Shown: piece after piece, positions 17,724 through 26,906 of the stretch
How the letters are laid out: every line of letters begins with the position of its first letter
How positions within the stretch are numbered: position 1 is the first letter of the stretch
Assembly (NCBI GenBank): GCA_029226935.1
Contig: JAQXYZ010000037.1
Span: 1-64,000, forward strand
Source of the DNA: Bacillota bacterium
GTDB taxonomy: Bacteria > Bacillota > Clostridia > Lachnospirales > Lachnospiraceae
Length of the DNA stretch: 64,000 bases
Direction: 5' to 3'
Translations under genes and position numbers: made by a program
The notes under the pieces: model-generated
Told to the model about the DNA's origin: nothing
Databases searched by the model: none
The model's input: only the letters and a program-made list of their open reading frames with translations

Positions 17724-18833
17724 TTACCCCTCCTTTTCAGTCTTATGAGTCCCCTTGCGAAACAGGAACCGATATCTGATAAAAAATTCACATCCTAATA
17801 TGAAGAAAAGGATAATTCCCTGAAGTACGTCTGCGCAGTCTGTAGACAATCCAAAGTTAGACTGCACCACGCTGCTCCCCTTTTCAAGAACACTGAACAA
17901 AAAGGATACAAGCAGAATTGCAAATGGATTGAGCTGTGCAAGCCAGGCAACAATAATCGCAGTAAATCCCACACCGCCGGCAACAGAAGTTGTCAGTGTA
18001 ATATCAGAACCTGTGGCCTGTATCATTCCTGCCATACCACAGATACCTCCGCTCAAAAACATGGTACGAAGCACAATCTTCTTAACATTCATTCCTGCAT
18101 AACGGGCGGTATCCTGACTTTCGCCCACAACACTGATCTCATATCCCTGTTTGGTATACTTGATATATACAAATACAAGAACAACCAAAATCAATGCAAT
18201 CAGCCATCCGAACTGTATCCCAAACAGCTTGTCCAAAGAAGCATTCTTGTCAAATCTTGCTATCTTCGGAAAACCCTGTGATGCCGGATCCATCCACGGA
18301 CCATCGCGCAGGTAGGATACAATATGAAGTGCAATATAGTTCAGCATCAAGGTAAACAATGTCTCATTGGTATTATATTTTACTTTAAATACTGCAGGAA
18401 GAAGCCCCCAGAGACCACCGCCGATAAATCCTGCCAAAAACATAATAATTACCAAGAGCACATGATTGATACCTGAACAGAATAATGCGAAAAAGGTAGC
18501 ACAGGTGGCACCGAAAATAATCTGTCCCTCCGCACCGATATTCCAAAACTTCATTTTAAATGCAAGGGTAACACCAAGTGAAGTAATCAGTAGAGGAATC
18601 ATAACCTTTACGGTTCCCTGAAACGCCATAACACTTCTGAAAGCGCCGGAAATAATCGTTCCGTAAATTACAAAAGGATTCTGCCCCACACAGGCAATAA
18701 AAATACCACCGGCTATCAGAGAAAGAATCACTGCCAGGAGACGTAAAAGGACAATTTTTCCGGTAGGCAGTTCTGCACGTTTTACAATTCGTGCAAGCGG
18801 TTCGCTCTGTCTGTTATCTGTCGCTTTGCTCAT
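17724..18833 (-). CDS. nucleoside/sugar ABC importer permease (BPD_transp_2)
   Basis: This 369-residue permease (NupP/YufP-like) has a basic cytoplasmic N-terminus, then about nine hydrophobic segments. The EAA-like coupling loop is VGESQDTARYAGMNV, followed by GGICGMAGMIQATG. It pairs with the shorter permease downstream to make the membrane channel of the importer. The start overlaps the stop of the ATPase gene by four bases (ATGA), so expression is coupled. Confidence 0.92.
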   Translation of the reverse strand: MSKATDNRQSEPLARIVKRAELPTGKIVLLRLLAVILSLIAGGIFIACVGQNPFVIYGTIISGAFRSVMAFQGTVKVMIPLLITSLGVTLAFKMKFWNIGAEGQIIFGATCATFFALFCSGINHVLLVIIMFLAGFIGGGLWGLLPAVFKVKYNTNETLFTLMLNYIALHIVSYLRDGPWMDPASQGFPKIARFDKNASLDKLFGIQFGWLIALILVVLVFVYIKYTKQGYEISVVGESQDTARYAGMNVKKIVLRTMFLSGGICGMAGMIQATGSDITLTTSVAGGVGFTAIIVAWLAQLNPFAILLVSFLFSVLEKGSSVVQSNFGLSTDCADVLQGIILFFILGCEFFIRYRFLFRKGTHKTEKEG

Positions 18834-20374
18834 GCCTGTGCCTCCCTTCCTATCTCCTCTGTTCTGTTTTCACCGGTCATCATCATACCGATTTCTTCTT
18901 TCGTTGTTTTTGCAGCATCTACAATTCCGGTTATTTTTCCGTGGCATAATACCATAATCCGGTCAGATAATTCCAAAAGCACATCTAAATCTTCTCCGAT
19001 GTACATGACTGCAACATTTTTCTTTTTCTGCTCATTTAGCAGATCATAAACAGTATAAGAGGAATTGATGTCAAGCCCTCTTACCGGATAAGCGGTAATA
19101 AGAACTGATGGCGAAGATTCGATTTCTCGTCCAAGCAAGACCTTCTGCACATTTCCACCGCTGAGAAGCCTTACAGGGGTCTCTGTTCCAGGTGTAACAA
19201 TATCAAGCTTTTTAATCAAAGCTTCAGCCAGTTCCCGTGCCGGTCTCCTGCTGATAAAAGGTCCCTTTCCTTTTTGATAACTCTTAAGCAGCATGTTGTC
19301 TGTCATTCCCATGGATGCGACCAGTCCCATTCCCAGCCTGTCCTCGGGAACGAAGCTCATGCTGACGCCCTTTTCTATAATCTCGGAAGGTGTTTTACCA
19401 AGGAGATTTTCTTTGTTAAAAAGAACCGCACCCTTGCATGCAGGCAAAAGCCCCGCAATTGCCTCACAAAGCTCCTTTTGTCCACTGCCTGCCACACCTG
19501 CAACACCAAGGATTTCTCCTTTTCTTATATCAAATGAAATATCATCAATGGCTGTCGATCCATCTGACTTATTTACAGTAAGATCCACTACCTTGAGTAT
19601 GGTTTCATGATGCTCCATAATGGGACGCTCAATCTCAAGGCTTACCGGTCTACCAACCATAAGCTCTGTCAGCTTCTGGGCATCACAGGATGCAGTCTCC
19701 ACCGTGTCAATACTTTTTCCTTTTCTTAAAATGGTAACACGGTCACTGATTTCAAGCACTTCCTGCAGCTTGTGGGTTATAATGATAATCGCACAGCCCT
19801 TTTCCTTCATTTTGCGTAAGATTTGAAACAGCTTCTCTGTTTCCTGCGGAGTAAGCACCGCAGTAGGCTCATCCAAAATCAGGATTTCTGCCCCTTTATA
19901 TAATACCTTCAAAATTTCTACCGTCTGCTTTTCGGAAACACTCATATCACAGACGTATTTCTCCGGTTCGATTTCTAATCCATAAGTCTGACTAATTGTC
20001 TTAATCTTTTCACTGGTTACCTTACTCTTTTCTTTTTTACCTTTGGTTCCCAAAATAATATTGTCCATGGCCGGAAATGCTTCCACCAGCTTGAAATGCT
20101 GATGAATCATTCCAATTCCCATATTAGTGGCATCTACCGGTGAATTAATCTTCACCTCTTCTCCGCCAATAAAAATCTGACCACTGTCAGGGTGATAGAT
20201 ACCTGAAAGCATATTCATAAGAGTCGTCTTGCCGGAACCGTTTTCTCCCAAAAGTGCAAGAATCTCGCCATATTTTACATTTAAATCTATCCCATCATTG
20301 GCAACTACCTGCCCAAATGTTTTTGTAATTTTTTTGCATTCAATTGCATATAAATTTTTGCCCTGTTCAGCCAT
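18830..20374 (-). CDS. nucleoside/sugar ABC importer ATPase with two nucleotide-binding domains
   Basis: The 514-residue protein holds two ABC domains in one chain. Domain 1 has Walker A GENGSGKTT, signature VSEKQTVEI and Walker B LILDEPTAVL. Domain 2 has a degenerate P-loop VAGVAGSGQKEL and signature LSGGNVQKV, and its Walker B region reads SVLITAYPVRGLD, deviating from the common QPTRGLD. An unequal pair of sites is normal for the ribose/nucleoside (CUT2/BMP) class. It follows the binding-protein gene after a hairpin that may reduce its expression relative to the receptor. Confidence 0.93.
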   Translation of the reverse strand: MAEQGKNLYAIECKKITKTFGQVVANDGIDLNVKYGEILALLGENGSGKTTLMNMLSGIYHPDSGQIFIGGEEVKINSPVDATNMGIGMIHQHFKLVEAFPAMDNIILGTKGKKEKSKVTSEKIKTISQTYGLEIEPEKYVCDMSVSEKQTVEILKVLYKGAEILILDEPTAVLTPQETEKLFQILRKMKEKGCAIIIITHKLQEVLEISDRVTILRKGKSIDTVETASCDAQKLTELMVGRPVSLEIERPIMEHHETILKVVDLTVNKSDGSTAIDDISFDIRKGEILGVAGVAGSGQKELCEAIAGLLPACKGAVLFNKENLLGKTPSEIIEKGVSMSFVPEDRLGMGLVASMGMTDNMLLKSYQKGKGPFISRRPARELAEALIKKLDIVTPGTETPVRLLSGGNVQKVLLGREIESSPSVLITAYPVRGLDINSSYTVYDLLNEQKKKNVAVMYIGEDLDVLLELSDRIMVLCHGKITGIVDAAKTTKEEIGMMMTGENRTEEIGREAQA

Positions 20375-20426
20375 ATCTTCCCCCGCTTTTCAAAAACACC
20401 TCTTGTTTTTCATCAGGTAATAATGG

Positions 20427-20454
20427 AAAAGGGCGGTCATATTCATGGCCGCCC
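20427..20454 (-). terminator. hairpin with short U-tract between the binding-protein and ATPase genes
   Basis: GGGCGGCCAT pairs with ATGACCGCCC (one C-A mismatch) around a GAAT loop, followed by TTTTCC. It lies 20 bases after the binding-protein stop. It probably acts as a partial terminator that gives more receptor than transporter. Confidence 0.75.
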
Positions 20455-20473
20455 ATATGAAACTTTTCTTAAA

Positions 20474-21667
20474 TTATTTAACTACTACATTCTTGAAATA
20501 CCAGTTCATGCTGCCGGTAATTTCAGCATCGCTTAATGTTGAGCCCTCTGCTCCGACAGTGCTGCCATCATTGGTTTCAATCACACCGTCAAATACATTG
20601 AAGCTTCCATCAATAATCTGCTGTCTTGCAGCGTCTACAGCTTCCTGAGTACCTTCTGCACAAAGATCAGAAAGTGGTGCAATATCAACAAGACCATCAG
20701 CCATACCACCGAAGTAGTTCTCACCTGTCCATGTACCGTCAATTACAGACTGTACGGCATAGGTATAATATACTGACCAATCCCACATAACTGAAGTAAG
20801 AACTGCATCAGGAGCATCTTTGGACATATCTGAATTGTATCCTACACCCCATACACCGTTCTGTTCAGCAACAGTCTGAGGATTGGGAGTATCACAGTGC
20901 TGTGCAATTACATCACAGCCGAGGTCAACCAGTGCCTGTGCTGCCTGAGTTTCTCCTTCGGGATCAAACCAGCTGTTTGTAACTTTAACATATACTTCAC
21001 AGTCAGGATTTACAGAATATGCGCCCATTGCAAACGCATTGATACCGCCTGTTACTTCTGAATTTTCCTGTCCCATGGCTGCAACATATCCAAGCTTATT
21101 GGATTCGGTCTTCAGACCTGCTGCAATACCTGCAAGGTATCTTGCCTGGTAAATTCTTCCAAAATAGTTGTTAAAGTTTACACCATTTCCTTTATAGCCT
21201 GTACCATGTGAAAAAATAACTTCAGGGAATTCCTCTGCAAGTGCTTCACAGGTATCCATAAATCCCCAGCTTGTTGCAAAGATAATGTTGCATCCTTCTT
21301 CAATACATTCTCTGATTGCATTTTCAATTGCTGTTGCATCAGAATCACTTACATTGTTCTTACGAACAATCTGAGAATCATCCAATCCGATGTTCTTCTG
21401 CATTCCCTGGATACCAAGGTCATGTGTATAAGTGTATCCGCTTCCCTCTGCGGGATCAGTAATGTGGATAACACCTACTTTAATGTCTTCCTTTGCAATG
21501 GCAGGCATTACACCTGTTGCTTCTGCAGCTCCTGCTTCGTCTGCAGCTTCAGTTGCTTCTGTGGTTTCAGCAGTGTCTGCAGGTTCCTGTGTGCTCTGGT
21601 TGCTTCCACATGCACAAAGAGAAACTACCATGGCAGATACTACCAAAAGGCTTAATAACTTTTTCAT
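20474..21667 (-). CDS. BMP-family nucleoside-binding lipoprotein (ABC importer receptor)
   Basis: This 397-residue secreted lipoprotein begins with a signal peptide, MKKLLSLLVVSAMVVSLCAC, whose cysteine 20 is the likely lipidated residue. An acidic/alanine/threonine-rich linker follows (about residues 24-50), then a Bmp/PnrA fold: IKVGVIHITDPAEGSG, FSHGTGYKGNG, FGRIYQARYLAGIAAG and CDVIAQHCDTP. BMP proteins bind purine or pyrimidine nucleosides. With the ATPase and permeases downstream and punA/cdd nearby, nucleoside uptake is the likely task. AGGAGG lies ahead of the ATG; a weak promoter (TTGAAC, TATAAA, 15-base spacer) is seen upstream. Confidence 0.92.
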   Translation of the reverse strand: MKKLLSLLVVSAMVVSLCACGSNQSTQEPADTAETTEATEAADEAGAAEATGVMPAIAKEDIKVGVIHITDPAEGSGYTYTHDLGIQGMQKNIGLDDSQIVRKNNVSDSDATAIENAIRECIEEGCNIIFATSWGFMDTCEALAEEFPEVIFSHGTGYKGNGVNFNNYFGRIYQARYLAGIAAGLKTESNKLGYVAAMGQENSEVTGGINAFAMGAYSVNPDCEVYVKVTNSWFDPEGETQAAQALVDLGCDVIAQHCDTPNPQTVAEQNGVWGVGYNSDMSKDAPDAVLTSVMWDWSVYYTYAVQSVIDGTWTGENYFGGMADGLVDIAPLSDLCAEGTQEAVDAARQQIIDGSFNVFDGVIETNDGSTVGAEGSTLSDAEITGSMNWYFKNVVVK

Positions 21668-21760
21668 CTCTCTCCTCCTTAAGTCTTATGCCAAAATAAT
21701 TACTCACTTACTTTATAACAATTTTGTCTAAAGTTCAACATTTATTTTGAAAAAGAAATG

Positions 21761-22966
21761 TTATTTATTCTGCATCAGCTTAATCATTGCCTGATTCAAT
21801 CCATCCACAGTCAGTTTATACATAGGAAATAATTCCTTGATTGCGGTCTCTGCTTCCCTCCATGGTGCATGTCCCGGAGCCATCTTTGGATTCAGCCAGA
21901 CTATCTTTTTGTAATGCCGCTTAAGAAGCATCAGCCATTCATAACCTGATAATCCACCATTGGGACCCCGGTAATTGCCGCTGGTAGAATATAGTTCCTC
22001 AGGTGCCATTGCAGCATCCCCTACCACAATTACCTTATAATCGCTGTCCAGATTTTTGAACATCCATTCCGTGTCGATCCAGTCTCCGTTCTCGCACTCC
22101 GGCGTTTTGTAAAGCTTGGAATAAATGCAATTATGAAAATAATAGGTTTTTACATCCTTATAATGGTTTGACTTATGCACTGCCTGAAACAATTCATTCA
22201 AAAGCGAACTAAACGGAATCATTGTACCGCCGGAATCCATCAGTAAAAGTAATTTTACTGCATTCTTTCGCGGTTTATCCATTACAATCTGTAGATATCC
22301 TCCATTATTGCAGGTCTTATCAATGGTTCCGTCAATGTCAAGCTCGGTCTTTGGAATATCCAGTCTGGTTGAAAACTGGCGAAGCTTTCTGAATGCTAAC
22401 TGAAATTGACGGTTGTCAAGCATTCTATCATCACGAAAATCCTTGTATTTGCGTGCGCCGATTACCTGAAAGGCACTTTGATATCCGGTCTTTCCTCCAA
22501 CACGGATACCTCCCATAAAGCCTCCCATATTTCCAAATGCAGTCTTGCCCATGCTGCCAATCCAAAAGCTTCCACCGTTGTGCTCGCTGTCCTGATCACG
22601 CAGTCTTTCCTTAAACTTGGCCTCAACCTCATCCTTATCAATGAACTGCATTCCATCCTGCTCATTCATGCGGTAGCGTTCTTCCTCATCCACCATATCA
22701 ATCAGTTCTGATTTATCAAGCCAACGCATCATATTTTTAGAAATTTCATTCTCCGATTGAATTCCCTTAAAAGCTTCCTCAAACGCCATATCAAATTTAT
22801 CAAAATCTGTTTCACTCTTAACCAAAATCATTCTGGCAACATAGTAAAACTCCGTCAGGCTGCTGTTACAAAGCCCCTTATCCAACGCCTCCTGCAAGGT
22901 AAGCCATTCGCTTAAGGTAATGTTTAACCCCTTTGCCTTACAGATATAAAAGAAATTTGAAAACAT
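21761..22966 (-). CDS. VWA-domain (CoxE-like) protein
   Basis: The 401-residue protein has an N-terminal helical region of unknown fold, a charged middle part with a glycine-rich stretch (residues about 135-165), and a C-terminal VWA domain. Its MIDAS-like motif is LLMDSGGTMIPFS rather than the canonical DxSxS, and VVGDAAMAPEEL supplies the later metal-site aspartate region. The MoxR-type ATPase gene lies 31 bases upstream in the same direction. Such pairs act as metallo-chaperone or complex-remodelling modules; the client here is unknown. Confidence 0.85.
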   Translation of the reverse strand: MFSNFFYICKAKGLNITLSEWLTLQEALDKGLCNSSLTEFYYVARMILVKSETDFDKFDMAFEEAFKGIQSENEISKNMMRWLDKSELIDMVDEEERYRMNEQDGMQFIDKDEVEAKFKERLRDQDSEHNGGSFWIGSMGKTAFGNMGGFMGGIRVGGKTGYQSAFQVIGARKYKDFRDDRMLDNRQFQLAFRKLRQFSTRLDIPKTELDIDGTIDKTCNNGGYLQIVMDKPRKNAVKLLLLMDSGGTMIPFSSLLNELFQAVHKSNHYKDVKTYYFHNCIYSKLYKTPECENGDWIDTEWMFKNLDSDYKVIVVGDAAMAPEELYSTSGNYRGPNGGLSGYEWLMLLKRHYKKIVWLNPKMAPGHAPWREAETAIKELFPMYKLTVDGLNQAMIKLMQNK

Positions 22967-22997
22967 GTAATCACCCCACAGCCGTTATGACAACGGA

Positions 22998-23813
22998 TTA
23001 GTCCAGCTTCTGTCTTACGGTTTCAAGATCCTCATCCTTCTTTACTACCACACCGATAAACGGGAGCTTTGCCCTGATTTCATCTGCACTGATTCCACCG
23101 ATCTGCAATGCATTGATCCAGTCAATCAGCTCAGAGGTGCTGGGCTTTTTGCGGATATCCCTAAGATCACGAATCCGGTAAAATACATCCATTGCATTTT
23201 TCAGAAGGTGATCCTCCACATTGGGATAATGTGTTCTCACAATTTCTTCCATTAACTCCTCATCCGGAAAATCAATATAGTGGAAAATACATCTGCGAAG
23301 AAATGCATCGGGCAATTCCTTTTCCGCATTGGAGGTAATAATCACAATGGGCCGCTGTTTGGCTTTGACCGTGCGTTTGGTTTCATGAATATAAAATTCC
23401 ATCTGATCAAGCTCCCAGAGAAGATCATTGGGGAATTCCAAATCCGCTTTATCAATCTCATCAATCAGAAGAATTACCTGCTCCTCAGAATCAAAAGCTT
23501 CACCAAGCTTGCCCAATTTGATATAGTGAGCAATGTCATCCACACCCTCTTCACCAAACTGACCATCATATAATCTTTGTATGGTATCATACATATAAAG
23601 TCCATCCTGTGCCTTGGTCGTAGACTTAATGTTCCAGATAATCAGCTTCTTTCCAAGGGATTTGGCAACTGCCTCTGCCAGCATTGTCTTGCCGGTTCCC
23701 GGTTCGCCCTTGATTAGAAGCGGCTTTTGCAGTGCGATTGCTACGTTGACACTCGCCATCAGCTGCTCTGATGCCACATATTCCTGTGTACCGTTAAATT
23801 GTTGTTCACTCAT
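22998..23813 (-). CDS. MoxR-family AAA+ ATPase
   Basis: At 271 residues this is a MoxR-type AAA+ protein. Walker A GEPGTGKTMLAEAVA is near residue 40, Walker B VILLIDEIDKAD near residue 115, sensor 1 VIITSNAEKELPDAFLRRC near residue 155, with the arginine-finger region in the last part. MoxR ATPases work with VWA partners to insert cofactors or remodel protein complexes, and the VWA gene follows directly. No obvious target enzyme is in the neighbourhood. Confidence 0.92.
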   Translation of the reverse strand: MSEQQFNGTQEYVASEQLMASVNVAIALQKPLLIKGEPGTGKTMLAEAVAKSLGKKLIIWNIKSTTKAQDGLYMYDTIQRLYDGQFGEEGVDDIAHYIKLGKLGEAFDSEEQVILLIDEIDKADLEFPNDLLWELDQMEFYIHETKRTVKAKQRPIVIITSNAEKELPDAFLRRCIFHYIDFPDEELMEEIVRTHYPNVEDHLLKNAMDVFYRIRDLRDIRKKPSTSELIDWINALQIGGISADEIRAKLPFIGVVVKKDEDLETVRQKLD

Positions 23814-23850
23814 TTTTTATCCATACCTTTCTCTTCAAATCATCATTAGA

Positions 23851-24888
23851 TTACCACGGAATTTCCACACTGTTCTGATATAACTGCCTTAAATCAATAT
23901 TCTCCACTTTCTTTTCACGGAGCATCAATTCACTGACTGCCTCCGAGACGGGCTTCCCCTCGAAGAGAATCCTGTTTACCTGTTCAATAATAGGCACGCT
24001 TACATTGTGCTTCTGCGCCAGCGCATACCCCGCTTTAGCAGAATAAACGCCCTCTACCACCATCTTTACTTCTGCCATTGCTTCTTCCATGGTAGCGCCT
24101 TTTCCAATTAAAATACCTGCGCGGCGGTTTCTGGAATGCATGGACGCACAGGTCACAATCAAATCGCCAATCCCTGTAAGTCCATAGAAGGTTTCAATTC
24201 TTCCACCCATGCTGATTCCCAGTCTGGCAATCTCTGCAATCCCTCTGGTAATCAACGCCGCTTTCGTATTATCCCCATATCCAAGTCCGTCTGCCATTCC
24301 CGCTGCAAGAGCAACCACATTCTTAAGTGCTGCGCCAAGCTCAATCCCCAGTACATCTGAACTGATATAGACTCTGAATACCTTGCTCATAAACAAATTC
24401 TGCAGGCATTCTGCTGTTTCCTTATCCTTTGAACCCACAACAATGGTGGTGGGAATTCCCTTTCCTACCTCTTCCGCATGGGATGGTCCTGACAGAACCG
24501 CCACATTGGCATTTGGAATTTCCTGCTCTATAATTTCTGACAGAGTCATCAATGTAGCTTCTTCAATTCCTTTTGCCACATTCACAATTTTCTGTCCATC
24601 CTTAATATAAGGCGCCATTTTCGCTGATGTGCTTCTGGTAAACGGCGAAGGCACAGCAAGAACCAGTACCTCCTTATCCGTGACAGCTTCCTCCAGATTC
24701 GTGGTAAATTCCATATCATCCGGCAAAATAACCCCCGGAAGCTTATCCTTATGCTCATGGTCAGTCTTTAACATAGTAATTTCGTCTTCCATGATGGACC
24801 ATACCGTAACATGATTTCCGTTATTGCTAAGAAGCTTGGCAAGCGCACAGCCCCAGCTTCCCGCCCCGATGATTCCAATTTTTGACAT
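23851..24888 (-). CDS. gpsA: glycerol-3-phosphate dehydrogenase [NAD(P)+]
   Basis: This 345-residue enzyme reduces dihydroxyacetone phosphate to sn-glycerol-3-phosphate for phospholipid synthesis. The N-terminal dinucleotide-binding motif is GAGSWGCALA, the middle has SGPSHAEEV, and the catalytic lysine lies in ALKNVVALAAGMADGLGYGDNTKAAL. It follows plsY by 19 bases, so the product and its acyltransferase are made together. The full set der-plsY-gpsA is a conserved gene order in Clostridia. Confidence 0.96.
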   Translation of the reverse strand: MSKIGIIGAGSWGCALAKLLSNNGNHVTVWSIMEDEITMLKTDHEHKDKLPGVILPDDMEFTTNLEEAVTDKEVLVLAVPSPFTRSTSAKMAPYIKDGQKIVNVAKGIEEATLMTLSEIIEQEIPNANVAVLSGPSHAEEVGKGIPTTIVVGSKDKETAECLQNLFMSKVFRVYISSDVLGIELGAALKNVVALAAGMADGLGYGDNTKAALITRGIAEIARLGISMGGRIETFYGLTGIGDLIVTCASMHSRNRRAGILIGKGATMEEAMAEVKMVVEGVYSAKAGYALAQKHNVSVPIIEQVNRILFEGKPVSEAVSELMLREKKVENIDLRQLYQNSVEIPW

Positions 24889-24907
24889 AATTTTCTCTCC
24901 GGCTCCT

Positions 24908-25555
24908 TTATTGTTTATTTTTCTTTGACAGATAAGTCTTTCTCTCTTCTCCTCTGATCAGACGTCCAATATTCTCGCGATGTTTGTAATAAGCCAATAT
25001 TGTGAGCAGCGCTGTAACTATGTACATTTCATTCAGAACAGCCTGGGATGTATGGAAAAATCCCATTTGTCCCATCACCACCATCTGTATCATTAACCCT
25101 GCATATACAAGCAATGAACCAAGGGATACATAGTGGGTAGTGAAAAAAGTGCCGAAAAACAGGACAACCCCTACCGGAATAAATGCCGGATGAAATGCCA
25201 GTATCAGACCTGCAGTTGCTGCAATTCCCTTGCCCCCCTTAAAATTCATGTAAAAAGGAAAGTTATGACCTAAAATGGCACCTGCAGCTGCATAAAGCCT
25301 CAGCAGGTAAATTTCATTGGGATGAGATGACGAAAAAATTGCTCCACAGATAACGATTGCCAGGATACATTTGAGAATGTCTCCCGCAAGTACAATAAGA
25401 CCTGCCTTCGTCCCTAACACCCTCAAAGTATTGGTGGTTCCGGCATTGCCGCTTCCGTGTTCCCTGATATCAATTCCATGCATCTTTCCGTAAATGAATG
25501 CTGTCTGAAATAATCCAAACAAATAACCAATGGCTACACAAATCAATCTTTCCAT
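24908..25555 (-). CDS. plsY: acyl-phosphate:glycerol-3-phosphate acyltransferase
   Basis: The 215-residue membrane enzyme transfers an acyl group from acyl-phosphate to glycerol-3-phosphate, the first step of phospholipid synthesis. The three PlsY motifs are visible: EHGSGNAGTTNTLR, GHNFPFYMNFKGGKGIAAT, and the third near HRENIGRL. About five to six hydrophobic segments are present. It overlaps the interval after der by one base and precedes gpsA. Its partner plsX, which makes acyl-phosphate, lies far away at 53-54 kb in this window. Confidence 0.95.
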   Translation of the reverse strand: MERLICVAIGYLFGLFQTAFIYGKMHGIDIREHGSGNAGTTNTLRVLGTKAGLIVLAGDILKCILAIVICGAIFSSSHPNEIYLLRLYAAAGAILGHNFPFYMNFKGGKGIAATAGLILAFHPAFIPVGVVLFFGTFFTTHYVSLGSLLVYAGLMIQMVVMGQMGFFHTSQAVLNEMYIVTALLTILAYYKHRENIGRLIRGEERKTYLSKKNKQ

Positions 25556-25556
25556 A

Positions 25557-26891
25557 TTATTTGTTTTCCTTTCTTTCTCTAATAATAAATTTCAGAGGTG
25601 TCCCCTTGAAGCCAAAGGCCTCCCTGATTTTATTCTCAATATATCTGGTATATGAAAAGTGCATCAGTTCCTTATCATTTACGAAAATGACAAAGGTTGG
25701 CGGTTTCACACCTACCTGGGTAATGTAATACAGTCTCAGCCGCTTTCCTTTATCTGAGGGAGGCTGCTGAAGAGCTACTGCCTCACTCATGATTTCATTG
25801 AGCACGCCTGTGGATATACGCATTGCATGATTTTCGCTCACCATATCAATCAGGTCAAACAGCTTGGGAAGCCGCTGTCCTGACAGTGCGGATATAAATG
25901 TAATTTCTGCATACGGCATATAGGATAAGACCTCTCTGATCTTTGCCGTATACTGATTAACCGTCTTGTCATTCTTTTCAACCGCATCCCATTTATTGAC
26001 TGCAATAATCACTGCTTTTCCACGTTCATGTGCAATTCCTGCAATCTTTGCGTCCTGCTCAGTCACACCTTCCACTGCATCAATCAGCAGAATAACAATA
26101 TCCGCTCTTTCCACAGCGCTCACGGTTCGCACGATCATGTAGCGCTCCAGTTCTTCCTTAATCTTGTTCTTGCGCCTCAGCCCCGCTGTATCAATGAAAA
26201 TATAATCCTTTCCATTGTGTGTAACCGGTGTGTCCACCGCATCTCTGGTCGTACCTGCAATATCCGATACAATCAGACGATTTTCTCCAAGCAGCTTATT
26301 AATCAGAGAAGATTTTCCTACATTGGGTTTTCCGACAATCGCAACCCTGATCCGGTCATCTTCTTCCTCAATCTCTCCGCTCTGGCCAAAGTGGCTGATT
26401 ACCTCATCCAGCATATCCCCAAGTCCCATCTGATTAGAGGCGGAAATAGGGTGTGGATCACCAATGCCCAGGTTATAAAATTCGTAGGTATCTGCCATAT
26501 ACTTTTCAAAATTGTCTACCTTGTTGACTACCAGCACCACCGGCTTATGGGCACGCCTGAGCATGTCTGCCACCTTGGCATCCGCATCGACAAGCCCCTG
26601 TCTGACATCCACCATAAAAAGAATCACATCCGCCGTATCAATGGCAATCTGTGCCTGCTCACGCATCTGTGATAAAATGATATCCTTGCTGTCCGGTTCA
26701 ATACCACCGGTATCAATCAGGGTAAATGCTTTATCCAGCCAGGTAACATCCGCATAAATACGGTCTCTTGTAATTCCCGGCGTATCTTTTACAATTGAAA
26801 TTTTCTGACCTGCCAATGCATTAAACAGTGTAGATTTTCCTACATTAGGTCTTCCCACCACTGCCACAATCGGCTTTCTGTTTTTACTCAT
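25557..26891 (-). CDS. der: ribosome-assembly GTPase Der (EngA)
   Basis: The 444-residue protein has two consecutive GTPase domains, the hallmark of Der, which acts in 50S ribosomal subunit maturation. Domain 1 has [16 protein letters not shown] and NKVD; domain 2 has [16 protein letters not shown] and NKWD. A C-terminal KH-like domain follows (about residues 355-435). It sits between the DUF512 gene (15 bases upstream) and plsY. Confidence 0.97.
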   Translation of the reverse strand: MSKNRKPIVAVVGRPNVGKSTLFNALAGQKISIVKDTPGITRDRIYADVTWLDKAFTLIDTGGIEPDSKDIILSQMREQAQIAIDTADVILFMVDVRQGLVDADAKVADMLRRAHKPVVLVVNKVDNFEKYMADTYEFYNLGIGDPHPISASNQMGLGDMLDEVISHFGQSGEIEEEDDRIRVAIVGKPNVGKSSLINKLLGENRLIVSDIAGTTRDAVDTPVTHNGKDYIFIDTAGLRRKNKIKEELERYMIVRTVSAVERADIVILLIDAVEGVTEQDAKIAGIAHERGKAVIIAVNKWDAVEKNDKTVNQYTAKIREVLSYMPYAEITFISALSGQRLPKLFDLIDMVSENHAMRISTGVLNEIMSEAVALQQPPSDKGKRLRLYYITQVGVKPPTFVIFVNDKELMHFSYTRYIENKIREAFGFKGTPLKFIIRERKENK

Positions 26892-26906
26892 GAATTTGTT
26901 CCTCTC

